64,000 nucleotides of DNA from Acidimicrobiaceae bacterium (GCA_947446815.1 CANFGT010000005.1:62001-126000); one strand, 5' to 3'; shown: positions 1-8,690, numbered from the stretch's first letter. Made by a program: numbers and translations. Notes: generated from the sequence alone by a model not told the origin.

Positions 1-50
1 AGCATGACGGGGAGTTCAATGCCAAACATTTCGGTGATGCGTGTCTTCAT
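1..50 (-). CDS. Nitronate monooxygenase-like protein, N-terminal start only (partial)
   Basis: Only the first 16 codons lie in the window: an ATG at 48-50 on the minus strand, then a peptide beginning MKTRITEMFGIELPV. That opening is typical of 2-nitropropane dioxygenase/nitronate monooxygenase FMN proteins, which oxidise alkyl nitronates and share the fold of enoyl reductases. It starts 21 bases after the stop of the flavoprotein upstream on the same strand, so it is probably the second gene of that operon. The assignment rests on a short N-terminus and is tentative. Confidence 0.55.
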   Translation of the reverse strand, partial: MKTRITEMFGIELPVM

Positions 51-71
51 GGCTCAACCGTACAACGGGGA

Positions 72-1289
72 CTACTGCTGATAGGCACCTGGACGCTTGA
101 GAAACTTGCGATGCCAGCGTCGCGGTGTGAAAATCACAGCCCGAGGCTCATCTTCGAACATCCAGCGGGCGAAATTTGTACGCGTCCAGTTGTTGGTGTT
201 GATCAGTGCAAGGACACAACGAGCGACAAGTGTCGAGGACATCATGAATGCGAGTGCGGCGGCCATGCGGTGATCAGCAAGCAAGGTCTTTTCGAGCGAG
301 TGTGAATACGCAGCGCGAACATCTGCTGGGGTTTCACCTTGATGAATTGCATGAGCAGCCGCGATGCCAGTTTCTAATGCTTGGCCAATTCCTTCGCCCG
401 TGAGTATGTCGCATGCACCCACTGCATCTCCGATGAACAGCACACGGCCGGATGATCGAACAGCGGAATCAATGCGTGCAGGAATTGGCCAAGCGGTGTG
501 TCGGCCCTCAGGTGTGAATCCTTCGCCCAGTGCTTCAACGATGTGTGGGCGAGCAAGAAGATCAGACCACGTCTTGTTCATGAACTGAACACTGTGGTCG
601 TTGCTTCGTTGAATGCAGAATCCAAAATTGGCACGATTGTTGGGTAGCGGGAAACTCCACGCGTACCCGGGAAGCAAGTCTTTGTCGAACCAGATGTGCA
701 GATTGTTTCTTGCAGATCCTGTGACATCCCCGATGTATTGACGGAACGAATGCAATTCGCCGAGATAACCCGGTGTTGATAGTCCGAGTGCTTTGCGAAC
801 GGGTGACCACATGCCATCTGCCGCCACGACATAATCAACTTCAAGAAGTCCATGACCTTCAATGGTGATGGAAACTCCAGTGGCGTTGTTTTGTGGCATG
901 TCGACAAAAGCGGCACCTTCATGAATGGTGATGCCAAGGTCGCGGCAGTGCTGCACGAGTGCGAAATCGAGTTGTGCCCGCGGAGCGATGGCAGCAAAGG
1001 TGCCACCAATATCGGGCAATGTGGTCTCAATGAGAGCGCCCATTGGTGAACGCAACTGAATCGTGTCGCACTCCTGCCAGTCAGCAACTCTGCTTCGGTC
1101 AAATCCGAGATGATCGAGGATGCGAAGGGCATTCGTCGTGAGGCCATCTCCACAGCATTTGTCGCGAGGGAAGGTCGCTTTGTCCACTACGACGACGTCA
1201 TGTCCAAGGGCTTGAAGCGTGGCCGCGCAGGCGGTTCCTGAAGGGCCAGCCCCAATGACGAGAACCCTGTGAGGCGTGGACTTCAGCAC
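72..1289 (-). CDS. Geranylgeranyl reductase-family FAD-dependent oxidoreductase
   Basis: A 405-residue flavoprotein of the family that saturates isoprenoid chains (geranylgeranyl groups, menaquinone side chains); actinobacterial members reduce menaquinone or act on carotenoid/lipid prenyl groups. Visible are the dinucleotide-binding GAGPSG at residues 13-18, a KCCGDGL segment at 44-50 matching the family's PxxYxxCGG-type region, and a second FAD motif GDAVGACDILTGEG near residue 290. The start is GTG at 1287-1289. It has no ribosome-binding site, but TAGCCT lies seven bases upstream, suggesting a leaderless transcript. The substrate cannot be told from sequence; a generic monooxygenase of the same fold is the alternative. 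Confidence 0.8.
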   Translation of the reverse strand: MLKSTPHRVLVIGAGPSGTACAATLQALGHDVVVVDKATFPRDKCCGDGLTTNALRILDHLGFDRSRVADWQECDTIQLRSPMGALIETTLPDIGGTFAAIAPRAQLDFALVQHCRDLGITIHEGAAFVDMPQNNATGVSITIEGHGLLEVDYVVAADGMWSPVRKALGLSTPGYLGELHSFRQYIGDVTGSARNNLHIWFDKDLLPGYAWSFPLPNNRANFGFCIQRSNDHSVQFMNKTWSDLLARPHIVEALGEGFTPEGRHTAWPIPARIDSAVRSSGRVLFIGDAVGACDILTGEGIGQALETGIAAAHAIHQGETPADVRAAYSHSLEKTLLADHRMAAALAFMMSSTLVARCVLALINTNNWTRTNFARWMFEDEPRAVIFTPRRWHRKFLKRPGAYQQ

Positions 1290-1296
1290 AGAACCG

Positions 1297-1302
1297 AGGC
1301 TA
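1297..1302 (-). promoter_or_regulatory. Putative -10 element of a leaderless promoter for the flavoprotein gene
   Basis: TAGCCT on the minus strand, seven bases before the GTG at 1289. It matches the TAnnnT pattern seen in front of many genes in this window that lack a ribosome-binding site. No convincing -35 element is visible. Confidence 0.5.
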
Positions 1303-1390
1303 GGGGCGGTCGGGCTATGTCGGCTGTGACACCAGTTCGTAGTATCGGGAGAGGCACCAAGGGGTGTCGTTACCTATTGAAGGAGCCATC

Positions 1391-2320
1391 ATGGCGAAGT
1401 TGTGTGAAGGCCGCGTCGCGGTAGTAACCGGAGCAGGTCGCGGTATTGGTCGCGAGCATGCATTGAGCCTGGCAAGCCAAGGCGCCAAAGTTGTTGTCAA
1501 CGACTTGGGTGCAGGTGTCGATGGAAGTGGTGGCGATGTCAGCCCCGCACAGTCCGTCGTTGATGAAATCAAGGGCATGGGTGGCGAAGCTGTTGCAAAC
1601 GGCGACGACATCTCTTCTTGGGAAGGTGCACAACGCCTCATCAACACCGCAGTCGAAACATTTGGTGACATCAACATCGTGGTGAACAACGCAGGCATCC
1701 TTCGTGACCGCATGCTCACCAACATGACTGAAGAAGAATGGGATGCAGTTATCAAGGTGCACCTCAAGGGCACCTTCGGTCCAGCACGGTGGGCAGCTGC
1801 GTACTGGCGCGAGCAGGCAAAGGCCGGCAAAGAGGTCTACGGCCGCATCATCAACACCACATCGGTGTCAGGTATCTACGGCAACATTGGCCAAACGAAC
1901 TACGGCGCAGCAAAGGCTGGCATCGCATCGTTCACCGTTATCGCCGCACTTGAACTCGCACGTTTCGGCGTCACTGTGAATGCAGTGGCACCAGTTGCTC
2001 TCACTCGTATGACCGAAGGACTTGGCAATGCGCCAGAGACCGACGAAGAGCGCGAGATGCGTTCACCACGTTGGATCGCTCCCATCGTCACCTGGCTTGC
2101 AGGTAGCGAAGCTGGTGATGTCACTGGTCGCATCTTCGAAGCAAGTGGTCAGACACTCGCAATCGCAGAAGGCTGGCACCGCGGACCAAGCGTGAAGCCA
2201 ATCGACGATCCAACAAAGATTGGCGCTGCGGTCACAGAAATGTTGAAGACAGCACGTCCAAACGCCGGCATGGACGGTAAAGACGGCTCATACCCACAGA
2301 ACACCATCGGTAAGAAGTAG
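1391..2320 (+). CDS. Short-chain dehydrogenase, 3-hydroxyacyl-CoA dehydrogenase type
   Basis: A 309-residue classical SDR resembling the dehydrogenase half of peroxisomal D-bifunctional protein (17-beta-HSD4). Visible are the cofactor motif TGAGRGIG (13-20), NNAG (99-102), a catalytic Ser near 158-160 and YGAAK (171-175). An Asp after beta-2 (VVVNDLG) favours NAD. The ATG at 1391 is chosen over an in-frame ATG at 1364 because GAAGGAG sits at 1379-1385, and TAGTAT at 1340-1345 could be its -10. The MaoC-type hydratase begins nine bases after its stop, giving the two activities of a bifunctional beta-oxidation enzyme as separate proteins. The likely role is oxidation of (3R)-hydroxyacyl-CoA, perhaps sterol-derived or branched; the substrate is inferred. 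Confidence 0.85.
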   Translation: MAKLCEGRVAVVTGAGRGIGREHALSLASQGAKVVVNDLGAGVDGSGGDVSPAQSVVDEIKGMGGEAVANGDDISSWEGAQRLINTAVETFGDINIVVNNAGILRDRMLTNMTEEEWDAVIKVHLKGTFGPARWAAAYWREQAKAGKEVYGRIINTTSVSGIYGNIGQTNYGAAKAGIASFTVIAALELARFGVTVNAVAPVALTRMTEGLGNAPETDEEREMRSPRWIAPIVTWLAGSEAGDVTGRIFEASGQTLAIAEGWHRGPSVKPIDDPTKIGAAVTEMLKTARPNAGMDGKDGSYPQNTIGKK

Positions 2321-2328
2321 GTCGCAAC

Positions 2329-3186
2329 ATGGCATTGAATCCAGCAGCAGTCGGCTCGGTTGGCGAGCCATATCAAATCTCTTGGACATCGAAGGATTCA
2401 TTGCTTTATGCAGTGAGTCTGAACGTAAGTTCTGATCAGTTGCAGTACGTCACTGAGAACTCCACAGGTGTGGCTCAAAAGGCTTTGCCAACAATGCCCG
2501 TAGTTCTTGGCTACGGACAAGGCACCGCAGAATCCAATCCAATGCGCAATGTTGGTGAATTCAACTTTGCAAACTTGGTGCACGCATCTCAGGCCATCAC
2601 ATTGCATCAGCCTCTTCCTGTTGAAGGAACTGCCACTGTGCAGAGCAAGCTCGTTGCGATGTATGACAAGGTGAAAGCTGCCGTCATCGTGACTGAAGCC
2701 GAAGCTACTGATGCTGCAGGCAAGCCGTTGTACTCCACACGTTCATCTGTTTTCATTCGTGAAGCAGGTGGATTCGGTGGCGAGCGCGGCCCAAGTGGTG
2801 CAGTGAACGAACCACCTGCAACTGCTCCAGACTTCGAAGAGACCTTCCAGACATCACCAGACCAAGCGCTGTTGTACCGCCTGAATGGTGACCGCAACCC
2901 GTTGCATTCAGACCCGAATCACCCCGCTGTTGCGGCTGGCGTATTCCCTCGTCCAATCTTGCATGGTTTGTGCACCTACGGTTTCACCGGCCGTGGCTTG
3001 TTGAACTCGTTGTGTGACGGCGATGCTGATCGCTTCAAGCACATTGAAGGCCGATTCGCCTCGCCAGTGTTCCCCGGTGAAGCACTCACAGTGAAGATCT
3101 GGAATACCGCTCCTGGTGAAGCAGTGTTTGAAACCTATGTTGGTGACCGTAAGGTCATTGACCAAGGACTTGTTCGCTTTAGCTAA
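2329..3186 (+). CDS. MaoC-family (R)-specific enoyl-CoA hydratase (hydratase 2)
   Basis: A 285-residue double hot-dog protein. The hydratase-2 signature is clear at residues 183-193 (YRLNGDRNPLH, with Asp188 and His193 as the catalytic pair), followed by PILHGLCTYGF. The N-terminal half is the second, non-catalytic hot dog (SVGEPY...LYAVSL). The family adds water to trans-2-enoyl-CoA to give (3R)-hydroxyacyl-CoA, which is the substrate expected for the SDR encoded immediately upstream. The two form a probable two-gene operon closed by the hairpin at 3222-3241. The length matches mycobacterial HtdY-type enzymes. Confidence 0.88.
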   Translation: MALNPAAVGSVGEPYQISWTSKDSLLYAVSLNVSSDQLQYVTENSTGVAQKALPTMPVVLGYGQGTAESNPMRNVGEFNFANLVHASQAITLHQPLPVEGTATVQSKLVAMYDKVKAAVIVTEAEATDAAGKPLYSTRSSVFIREAGGFGGERGPSGAVNEPPATAPDFEETFQTSPDQALLYRLNGDRNPLHSDPNHPAVAAGVFPRPILHGLCTYGFTGRGLLNSLCDGDADRFKHIEGRFASPVFPGEALTVKIWNTAPGEAVFETYVGDRKVIDQGLVRFS

Positions 3187-3221
3187 GCGAATTTCATTGC
3201 ATCGATGTGATGCTCAGGTTG

Positions 3222-3241
3222 GGCCACCCTTCGGGGTGGCC
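3222..3241 (+). terminator. Rho-independent terminator with UUCG tetraloop after the SDR/MaoC operon
   Basis: An eight-base perfect stem GGCCACCC/GGGTGGCC closes on TTCG and is followed by a T-rich run (TCTTCTGTTT). It lies 35 bases after the MaoC stop and about 40 bases before the photolyase start. Confidence 0.75.
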
Positions 3242-3270
3242 TCTTCTGTTTGTTGCTTCCAACGTGGGCA

Positions 3271-3276
3271 TACGCT
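3271..3276 (+). promoter_or_regulatory. Putative -10 element of a leaderless photolyase transcript
   Basis: TACGCT followed by six bases and the GTG at 3283. The 12-base stretch TACGCTGATGCn plus GTG recurs almost exactly at 52279-52293 in front of another gene without a ribosome-binding site. Confidence 0.55.
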
Positions 3277-3282
3277 GATGCC

Positions 3283-4779
3283 GTGACGAAACAGACTGTG
3301 TGGGTTTTTGGTGATCAGCTGAATCGCCACATTGGTGCACTTCGCGACGCGGCCCCTGAATCGCATCAAGTACTCATCGTTGAATCCCGAGGGAAGATTG
3401 CATCGAAGCGCTGGCATATTCAGCGTGCCCACTTCCTTGTCGCTTCAATGAGGCGATTCGCAGAAGAATTGCGAGCCGAAGGCTTTGACGTTGACTATCG
3501 GTTCGCAGAAACAATGAGTTTGGGTCTAGCGGCACACCGTACGGAGTATTCGCCGTCTGGTGTCATCATCACCGAACCGAATAGCTATACGGCTCGCACT
3601 CTCGTTGCTTCGTTAGAAGTGGAAGTTGTCCGTTCGAATCAGTTCCTCTGTCATCCCGATGAGTATGCAGAATTCATGGGAACCCGTAAGACAATCAAGA
3701 TGGAAGATTTCTATCGCTGGCAACGACGACGTCTGAACATCATGATGGACGGCAATGAGCCTGCTGAAGGGCAGTGGAACTTTGATGCTGAGAATCGCTT
3801 GCCGCCACCGAAGACGGGGCATGATCGCTGGCCAACGCCGCATGTGTATGAATTAGATGAACTTGACCGACAAGTGATTGCAGGTGTTGCTGGCAATACT
3901 TGGGGCGATGTGCCGACTGGTGGGTGGGCCACAACTCGCACTGAAGCTTTAGAACGAATGAACTTCTTCATCGCTGAGATTCTTCCGATGTTCGGTGAAC
4001 ATGAAGATGCAATGTTGAAGTCGAACTGGCATCTCGCACACTCTTTGCTATCGCCGTATCTAAACAATGGCTTGTTGTTGCCCGGTGAAGTCGTTGCGGC
4101 AGCAGAGGTTGCGTATCGGCGCGGGGCAGTGCCGATCAACAGCGCAGAAGGATTTATTCGTCAGATCATTGGATGGCGCGAATACATCTGGAATTGCTAT
4201 TGGCGGTGGATGCCTGATTATGCGGAACTGAACTCGTTGGAAGCACAGGTGGAGATTCCACCGATGTTCATGGATTCAGCATCAACTCAGATGGCTTGCA
4301 TGAAGTCCGTGGTCGGTCATGTGGAGGAACGTTCATACGCGCATCACATTGAGCGGTTGATGGTGCTGGGCAACTTCTCGCTCATCGCTGGCATTAATCC
4401 ACAACAATTCACACAATGGATGTGGCACAGCTTCATTGATGCTGCCGAGTGGGTGATGGTTCCCAATGTGATTGGGATGTCGCAATATGCCGATGGCGGA
4501 ATGTTGGCAACGAAGCCATATGCCAGTGGTGGTGCATACATCGACCGGATGAGTGACCATTGCAAAGGCTGTTTCTACGACCGCAAGAAGCGAGTGGGGG
4601 AGGATGCCTGCCCCTTCACTGTTCTGTATTGGGACTTCTTCCTTCGGCATGAACAGCGATTTATCAAGAATCCGCGAGTCGCTCGCCAAGTGAGAGCAGC
4701 GCAACAGCTGGCCGATAAGAATGAATTGCAAGTCACCGCAGTCTCGATTATCAAGCGCCTCCACTCAGGCGATCTTTAG
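3283..4779 (+). CDS. Iron-sulfur bacterial cryptochrome/photolyase (FeS-BCP, PhrB-like)
   Basis: A 498-residue protein starting VTKQTVWVFGDQL, the typical opening of the 'photolyase-related' (FeS-BCP) clade that repairs (6-4) photoproducts with light. Four Cys that could hold a 4Fe-4S cluster are visible: Cys339, Cys427, Cys430 and Cys443. The spacing 88, 3 and 13 is that of the cluster ligands in Agrobacterium PhrB. GTG 3283 is preferred over the upstream in-frame TTG at 3250 because the protein family begins there and TACGCT lies six bases upstream. The gene converges on nucS with the two stop codons overlapping, so two DNA-repair genes abut. Members usually bind FAD and 6,7-dimethyl-8-ribityllumazine; this is known of the family and not visible here. 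Confidence 0.9.
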   Translation: MTKQTVWVFGDQLNRHIGALRDAAPESHQVLIVESRGKIASKRWHIQRAHFLVASMRRFAEELRAEGFDVDYRFAETMSLGLAAHRTEYSPSGVIITEPNSYTARTLVASLEVEVVRSNQFLCHPDEYAEFMGTRKTIKMEDFYRWQRRRLNIMMDGNEPAEGQWNFDAENRLPPPKTGHDRWPTPHVYELDELDRQVIAGVAGNTWGDVPTGGWATTRTEALERMNFFIAEILPMFGEHEDAMLKSNWHLAHSLLSPYLNNGLLLPGEVVAAAEVAYRRGAVPINSAEGFIRQIIGWREYIWNCYWRWMPDYAELNSLEAQVEIPPMFMDSASTQMACMKSVVGHVEERSYAHHIERLMVLGNFSLIAGINPQQFTQWMWHSFIDAAEWVMVPNVIGMSQYADGGMLATKPYASGGAYIDRMSDHCKGCFYDRKKRVGEDACPFTVLYWDFFLRHEQRFIKNPRVARQVRAAQQLADKNELQVTAVSIIKRLHSGDL

Positions 4780-5438
4780 TTGAAAAGCGTCCATTCGTCG
4801 GACTTCTTGCCACGTAGTTCGTCGTAATTCACTTCGACGCACACAATGCCACGGGATTCGGCGAGTGTGCGGGCTTGTGGCTTGATGCTTTGCGCAACGA
4901 ACATGCCTCGTAGGTTGCCGAGAGACAAGTCATTTGCGAGGTCGGCCAGATAACGCGTGAGTTGCTCAACGCCGTCAATCTCTCCGCGACGTTTCACTTC
5001 GATCACCACGGTGTTGCCCTCGGTGTCTTTGCAGAGAAGGTCTACCGGGCCTAATGCGGTGTAGTGCTCACGACGAATGAGAATTAGGCCCGGCTCCATC
5101 ACTTCAGGAGATGCAGCAAGAAGCTCTTGTAACTGCTTTTCCACGCCATCTTTTTCAAGACCGGGGTCTTCACCCAGTTCGTGTGCACTGTCGTGAAGGA
5201 TCTCGTGGAACGTGATGGTCATGGCTTCGCCCTTGGGATTGCGAACGATCCAATGGTCCGTATTGTCTTCAATCACGTTCGGAGAGTTCATCCAGTTGAG
5301 CGGCTTGTATGCACCGCCATCGGAATGGATGGCCACACAACCATCGGCCTTCACCATGACAAGTCGCAGGGCTTCAGGGAGACGTGTCTCTAGGCGACCG
5401 GCATATTCCACTGTGCAACGCGCTACGAGAAGTCTCAC
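4776..5438 (-). CDS. nucS: Mismatch-specific endonuclease NucS/EndoMS
   Basis: A 220-residue protein with the N-terminal DNA-binding half (VEYAGRLETRLPEALRL) and a C-terminal RecB-like nuclease core: DLLCKDTEG, then VIEVKRRGEIDGVEQLTRY. The Asp, Glu and Lys of the catalytic D-ExK set are all present. NucS cuts both strands at mismatches and provides mismatch repair in Actinobacteria and many archaea that lack MutS/MutL. The start is GTG at 5436-5438; GAGAAT ends seven bases upstream as a weak -10. It converges on the photolyase with overlapping stops. Identification is firm from the family's characteristic C-terminal block. Confidence 0.92.
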   Translation of the reverse strand: MRLLVARCTVEYAGRLETRLPEALRLVMVKADGCVAIHSDGGAYKPLNWMNSPNVIEDNTDHWIVRNPKGEAMTITFHEILHDSAHELGEDPGLEKDGVEKQLQELLAASPEVMEPGLILIRREHYTALGPVDLLCKDTEGNTVVIEVKRRGEIDGVEQLTRYLADLANDLSLGNLRGMFVAQSIKPQARTLAESRGIVCVEVNYDELRGKKSDEWTLFN

Positions 5439-5478
5439 GTCTCTATTCTCGCCGATGAGATGGTCGGCGACGAAAGCG

Positions 5479-7068
5479 TCAGTTGACGATGTGGTCTTTC
5501 ATGCGCTTTTGGATTAATTCCCGACGCTGTTGCAACTGGCGATATGTCATGGACTCGGTGTTCTCGTCTACGCCCAGACCAGCCTTGAGGCTGCCCATAT
5601 CGATTTCGATGGTGCTGGTGTCGACGCCGAGTTCCTGCGCCAAGCGGGCACCGTGGCGTTGCATGAAGGTCATGGAGATATGTGTGAGTTCCCCGATGAT
5701 GTCGAGGTCGGGTGCGAGGCGTGAGATAGCGCCATCGAGGAACACCATGTTCTTGACGTAGAGCATTAGTTCTTTTGGCAACTTTGCCCCGTACGCGAGA
5801 AGAGCCTTCACAATGCGCTGTACTTCGGCAACCAGCTCTTCACCGTTGAGGGACGTGGGGTCAATCGTTGGTTGATCAAGTCCAAGATCGCGAATCACCG
5901 CGTCAATGTCTGTGTCCATTGGAAGAGCACCCAAGTCACGCAATGCAGCAACTTGACCTTTGAGGTCATTAGTCGTTGCACCCAACATGAGGCGCATGAA
6001 TGCCAAGCGACGCTTATTGCTGAGTCGTCCGACGATGCCAAAGTCCAGGAGCGCCGTGCGTCCATCTTGAAGGACAAAGAGATTGCCGCCATGGAGGTCG
6101 CCATGGAAGATTCCGTGAATGAGGGCGCCCTCCATAAAGGAAATCATTCCTGTCTTGATGACGGCTTCAGTGTCGATGCCAGCGGCCTGCATTCCGTCAA
6201 CATCATCAAAGTTGAAACCTTGCAAACGTTCCATCACAAGAATTCGACGAGCTGCCAGGGAAGGGTGAGGGCGAGGGACGATGTACGCCTCTTGGTTGAG
6301 GTCGTGCAGCATGACGGACACGTCAATCATGTTCGAAGCTTCCATACGGAAGTCGAGTTCTTCAACAATGGTTTCTGCAAACAGCTCCACCAACGCTGGT
6401 GGGTTGGCAAGTGCTGCCACCTTGATTCGACCAATCATGAAGGGTGCAATCCACGACATGACTTGAAGATCTTTCTTCACCATTTCAGAAACGTTGGGTC
6501 TCTGCACTTTGACAACGACGTCTTCACCTGTCAGCAAAGTGGCACGGTGTACTTGTGCGATAGATGCTGCAGCAAGTGCAGTCTTTTCAAAAGATGCGAA
6601 GACGTCTTCAATGCGAGCACCAAGGTCTTGTTCCACAGTGGTGCGCACACTGTCCCAAGGTTCTGCAGGCACCTGGTCGCGGCAGCGTTTGAACTCGTCG
6701 ACAAGTTCAGTGGGGAAGAGACCTTCACCACTGGAAATGATTTGAGCCAGCTTGATGTAGGTGGCACCCAATTTTTCAATGGCATGACGAAGACGGAGAG
6801 AAACGTATGCGCGTGATTCTTCAGGAGTGGAGAACTTGTTTCGCTTCTTTTTATAGAACCAGGGAAGCAATGCCCAACCGAGATGAGTCACCACCGTGAC
6901 GAGACGACCGAGTGGGGGAATGCGACGCGAGCGGATCAGGGTTGGTACTTCTTTTTGAGCTTCTGCCCGAAGCACAATGGCGATGCGAGACCATGCGATG
7001 GTGTCGCGGTCAAGTGCCCAAGGCCCCTGCTCTGAGAAGTTGCCCCATTCAAGGTCTGCTGAAGTCAT
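5479..7068 (-). CDS. ABC1/UbiB-family atypical kinase (AarF-like)
   Basis: A 529-residue UbiB/ADCK-family protein. Visible in order: a YIKLAQIISS segment around residue 105 in place of the KxGQ motif, an Ala-rich nucleotide loop AAASIAQVHRA, VVVKVQRP with the kinase Lys, HGDLHGGN (the catalytic-loop equivalent) and LLDFG (metal-binding Asp). Relatives support quinone or isoprenoid-lipid metabolism and act as ATPases at the membrane; mycobacterial copies have no proven role. No clear transmembrane helices are seen at the C-terminus. The ATG at 7066-7068 is divergent from the CoA-transferase gene. The flavoprotein at 72-1289 also belongs to isoprenoid chemistry, but no shared operon links them. 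Confidence 0.85.
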   Translation of the reverse strand: MTSADLEWGNFSEQGPWALDRDTIAWSRIAIVLRAEAQKEVPTLIRSRRIPPLGRLVTVVTHLGWALLPWFYKKKRNKFSTPEESRAYVSLRLRHAIEKLGATYIKLAQIISSGEGLFPTELVDEFKRCRDQVPAEPWDSVRTTVEQDLGARIEDVFASFEKTALAAASIAQVHRATLLTGEDVVVKVQRPNVSEMVKKDLQVMSWIAPFMIGRIKVAALANPPALVELFAETIVEELDFRMEASNMIDVSVMLHDLNQEAYIVPRPHPSLAARRILVMERLQGFNFDDVDGMQAAGIDTEAVIKTGMISFMEGALIHGIFHGDLHGGNLFVLQDGRTALLDFGIVGRLSNKRRLAFMRLMLGATTNDLKGQVAALRDLGALPMDTDIDAVIRDLGLDQPTIDPTSLNGEELVAEVQRIVKALLAYGAKLPKELMLYVKNMVFLDGAISRLAPDLDIIGELTHISMTFMQRHGARLAQELGVDTSTIEIDMGSLKAGLGVDENTESMTYRQLQQRRELIQKRMKDHIVN

Positions 7069-7182
7069 GAGGCACTCACGGTCAAAGTCACCGCGTCAGT
7101 CTGCCGTCACTGATTCCTTGCACACGCAGTCAGCGAGGGAAATAGGACACAATGGGCAAGGGAATAAATGCGGGAGGTCGCG

Positions 7183-8325
7183 ATGTCTGGTCCATTGCAC
7201 GGTGTGAAGGTCATTGAGATGGGCGTATGGGTTGCTGGCCCAGCCGCCACTGGTCTGATGGCTGACTGGGGCGCCGACGTCATCAAAGTGGAACCTCCCG
7301 CCGGAGACCCACAACGTTTTGTGTTTGGTGCGCTTGGTGTGGCGGACCAAAAAGGTGTTCCGCCATTTGAGATTGACAATCGCGGCAAGCGATCGGTGGT
7401 GTTGGACCTGCGTAATGAAAATGAGTTGCAAAAGATGTTTGCGCTCTTAGAAGAGGCCGATGTATTTGTCTCCAACGTGCGACCTGCAGGGTTGGCGCGA
7501 ATGGGGCTGGACCCTGATTCGCTGACGAAGCGATTCCCTCGATTGATTTATGGACAGCTCACCGGGTACGGAACAACAGGACCTGATGTTGATAAGGCGG
7601 GCTATGACATCGGCGCGTTCTGGTCTCGCACTGGGCTTGCGCACACCACGGTGGCGCCTGATGAATTGCCACCAGCGATTCGCAGCGGTCAAGGCGATCA
7701 CACCACAGGTCTTTCGATGGCAGCCGGAGTAATGGCGGCATTGTTTGACAGGGAACGCACCGGAAAGGGTCGTGTGGTGTCGACCAGTTTGTTGCGCACC
7801 GGCATCTACACATTGGGTTGGGACGTTGGTGTTTATCTGCGATTCGGAAAGCGTCAGAGCACAAAGTCCTCGCGCAAGAACCCTGCTCCGCAGATGAACT
7901 GTTATCGCTGTTCCGATGGTCGTGCGTTTTGGTTGTTGGGAATGGAAGCAGATCGTCATTTCCCGGGATTGTTAAAAGCAATCGGGCGTGAAGAACTTGC
8001 AAGTGTTGAGAACTTTAAGAATGCACGTGCGCGTTCGATTAACGCAGGTGAGTTCATTGCGGTACTGGATGAACATTTTGCAACGCAGGACTATGCGTAC
8101 TGGACAACAAAGTTTGATGAGAACGATGTGTGGTGGGCGCCGCTGAACTCCATCGCAGATGCGGTTGCTGATCCACAAGTGATCGCGTCGGGTGCATTTG
8201 TTGACATGACTCCGCAGCCAGATGAAGCGCCGTATCGTGCGGTGAACTCGCCCGTTGATTTCAGCGGCTTCACGCCTACCTATGGCCCCGTGCCAAATCT
8301 CGGCGAACACGAACCCAAGTGGTAA
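7183..8325 (+). CDS. CaiB/BaiF-family (class III) CoA transferase
   Basis: A 380-residue class III CoA transferase: MSGPLHGVKVIEMG and GPAATGLMADWGADVIKVEPP at the N-terminus, NRGKRSVVLDL, and GYDIGAFWSRTG carrying the likely catalytic Asp. It transfers CoA between carboxylic acids. The ATG at 7183 is chosen over an in-frame ATG at 7168 because GGGAGGT at 7172-7178 is well placed for it. It lacks the GHDINY block of the racemase subfamily found in the paralogue at 24349, so it is more likely a true transferase. Its stop overlaps the start of the VOC gene (TAATG). Confidence 0.85.
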   Translation: MSGPLHGVKVIEMGVWVAGPAATGLMADWGADVIKVEPPAGDPQRFVFGALGVADQKGVPPFEIDNRGKRSVVLDLRNENELQKMFALLEEADVFVSNVRPAGLARMGLDPDSLTKRFPRLIYGQLTGYGTTGPDVDKAGYDIGAFWSRTGLAHTTVAPDELPPAIRSGQGDHTTGLSMAAGVMAALFDRERTGKGRVVSTSLLRTGIYTLGWDVGVYLRFGKRQSTKSSRKNPAPQMNCYRCSDGRAFWLLGMEADRHFPGLLKAIGREELASVENFKNARARSINAGEFIAVLDEHFATQDYAYWTTKFDENDVWWAPLNSIADAVADPQVIASGAFVDMTPQPDEAPYRAVNSPVDFSGFTPTYGPVPNLGEHEPKW

Positions 8326-8690
8326 TGAACATGGCTCTTAGTCGGCTCGACGTCGTTACTTTGGATTCACCCAACACAAACTCGTTATCGCAATTCTGGG
8401 CAGAACTCCTGAACCTTCATGAGATTGAGCGCGAAGATGGCGACCGATGGATTTTGCTGGGAGACAGCGAAAGTCGTCGAGTCATGGGTTTTCAACGCGG
8501 TGAACATGTGAGCGGGTCAATCCATCTTGACTTGTCTTGCTCTGTTGAGGATTTTGATACAGAACGTGAACGAATGTTGCAGGCGGGGGCGAGCGAAACA
8601 CGCGCGATGCGAAACGAGTCGTACGGACGTATCGCAAACTTTGCTGACCCTGATGGCAACTTGTTTGATCTCTGCGCTTACGTCAAATAA
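8325..8690 (+). CDS. VOC (glyoxalase/bleomycin-resistance) family protein
   Basis: A 121-residue single-module VOC protein with two beta-alpha-beta-beta-beta units: LDVVTLDSPNTNSLSQFWAE at the start and YGRIANFADPDGNLFDLCA at the end. The ATG at 8325 shares its A with the stop of the CoA transferase, implying translational coupling; an in-frame ATG at 8331 is the alternative. Family members are metal-dependent lyases, dioxygenases or epimerases, or simple binding proteins. No specific activity can be assigned. It ends one base before the convergent enoyl-CoA hydratase gene. Confidence 0.75.
   Translation: MNMALSRLDVVTLDSPNTNSLSQFWAELLNLHEIEREDGDRWILLGDSESRRVMGFQRGEHVSGSIHLDLSCSVEDFDTERERMLQAGASETRAMRNESYGRIANFADPDGNLFDLCAYVK

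Noticed and set aside
5872-6816. Long open frame (314 codons) on the plus strand inside the UbiB-type kinase gene
   Set aside because: It is antisense to a gene with clear kinase motifs; its product is rich in His/Cys/Ser with no domain pattern, as expected of a shadow frame.
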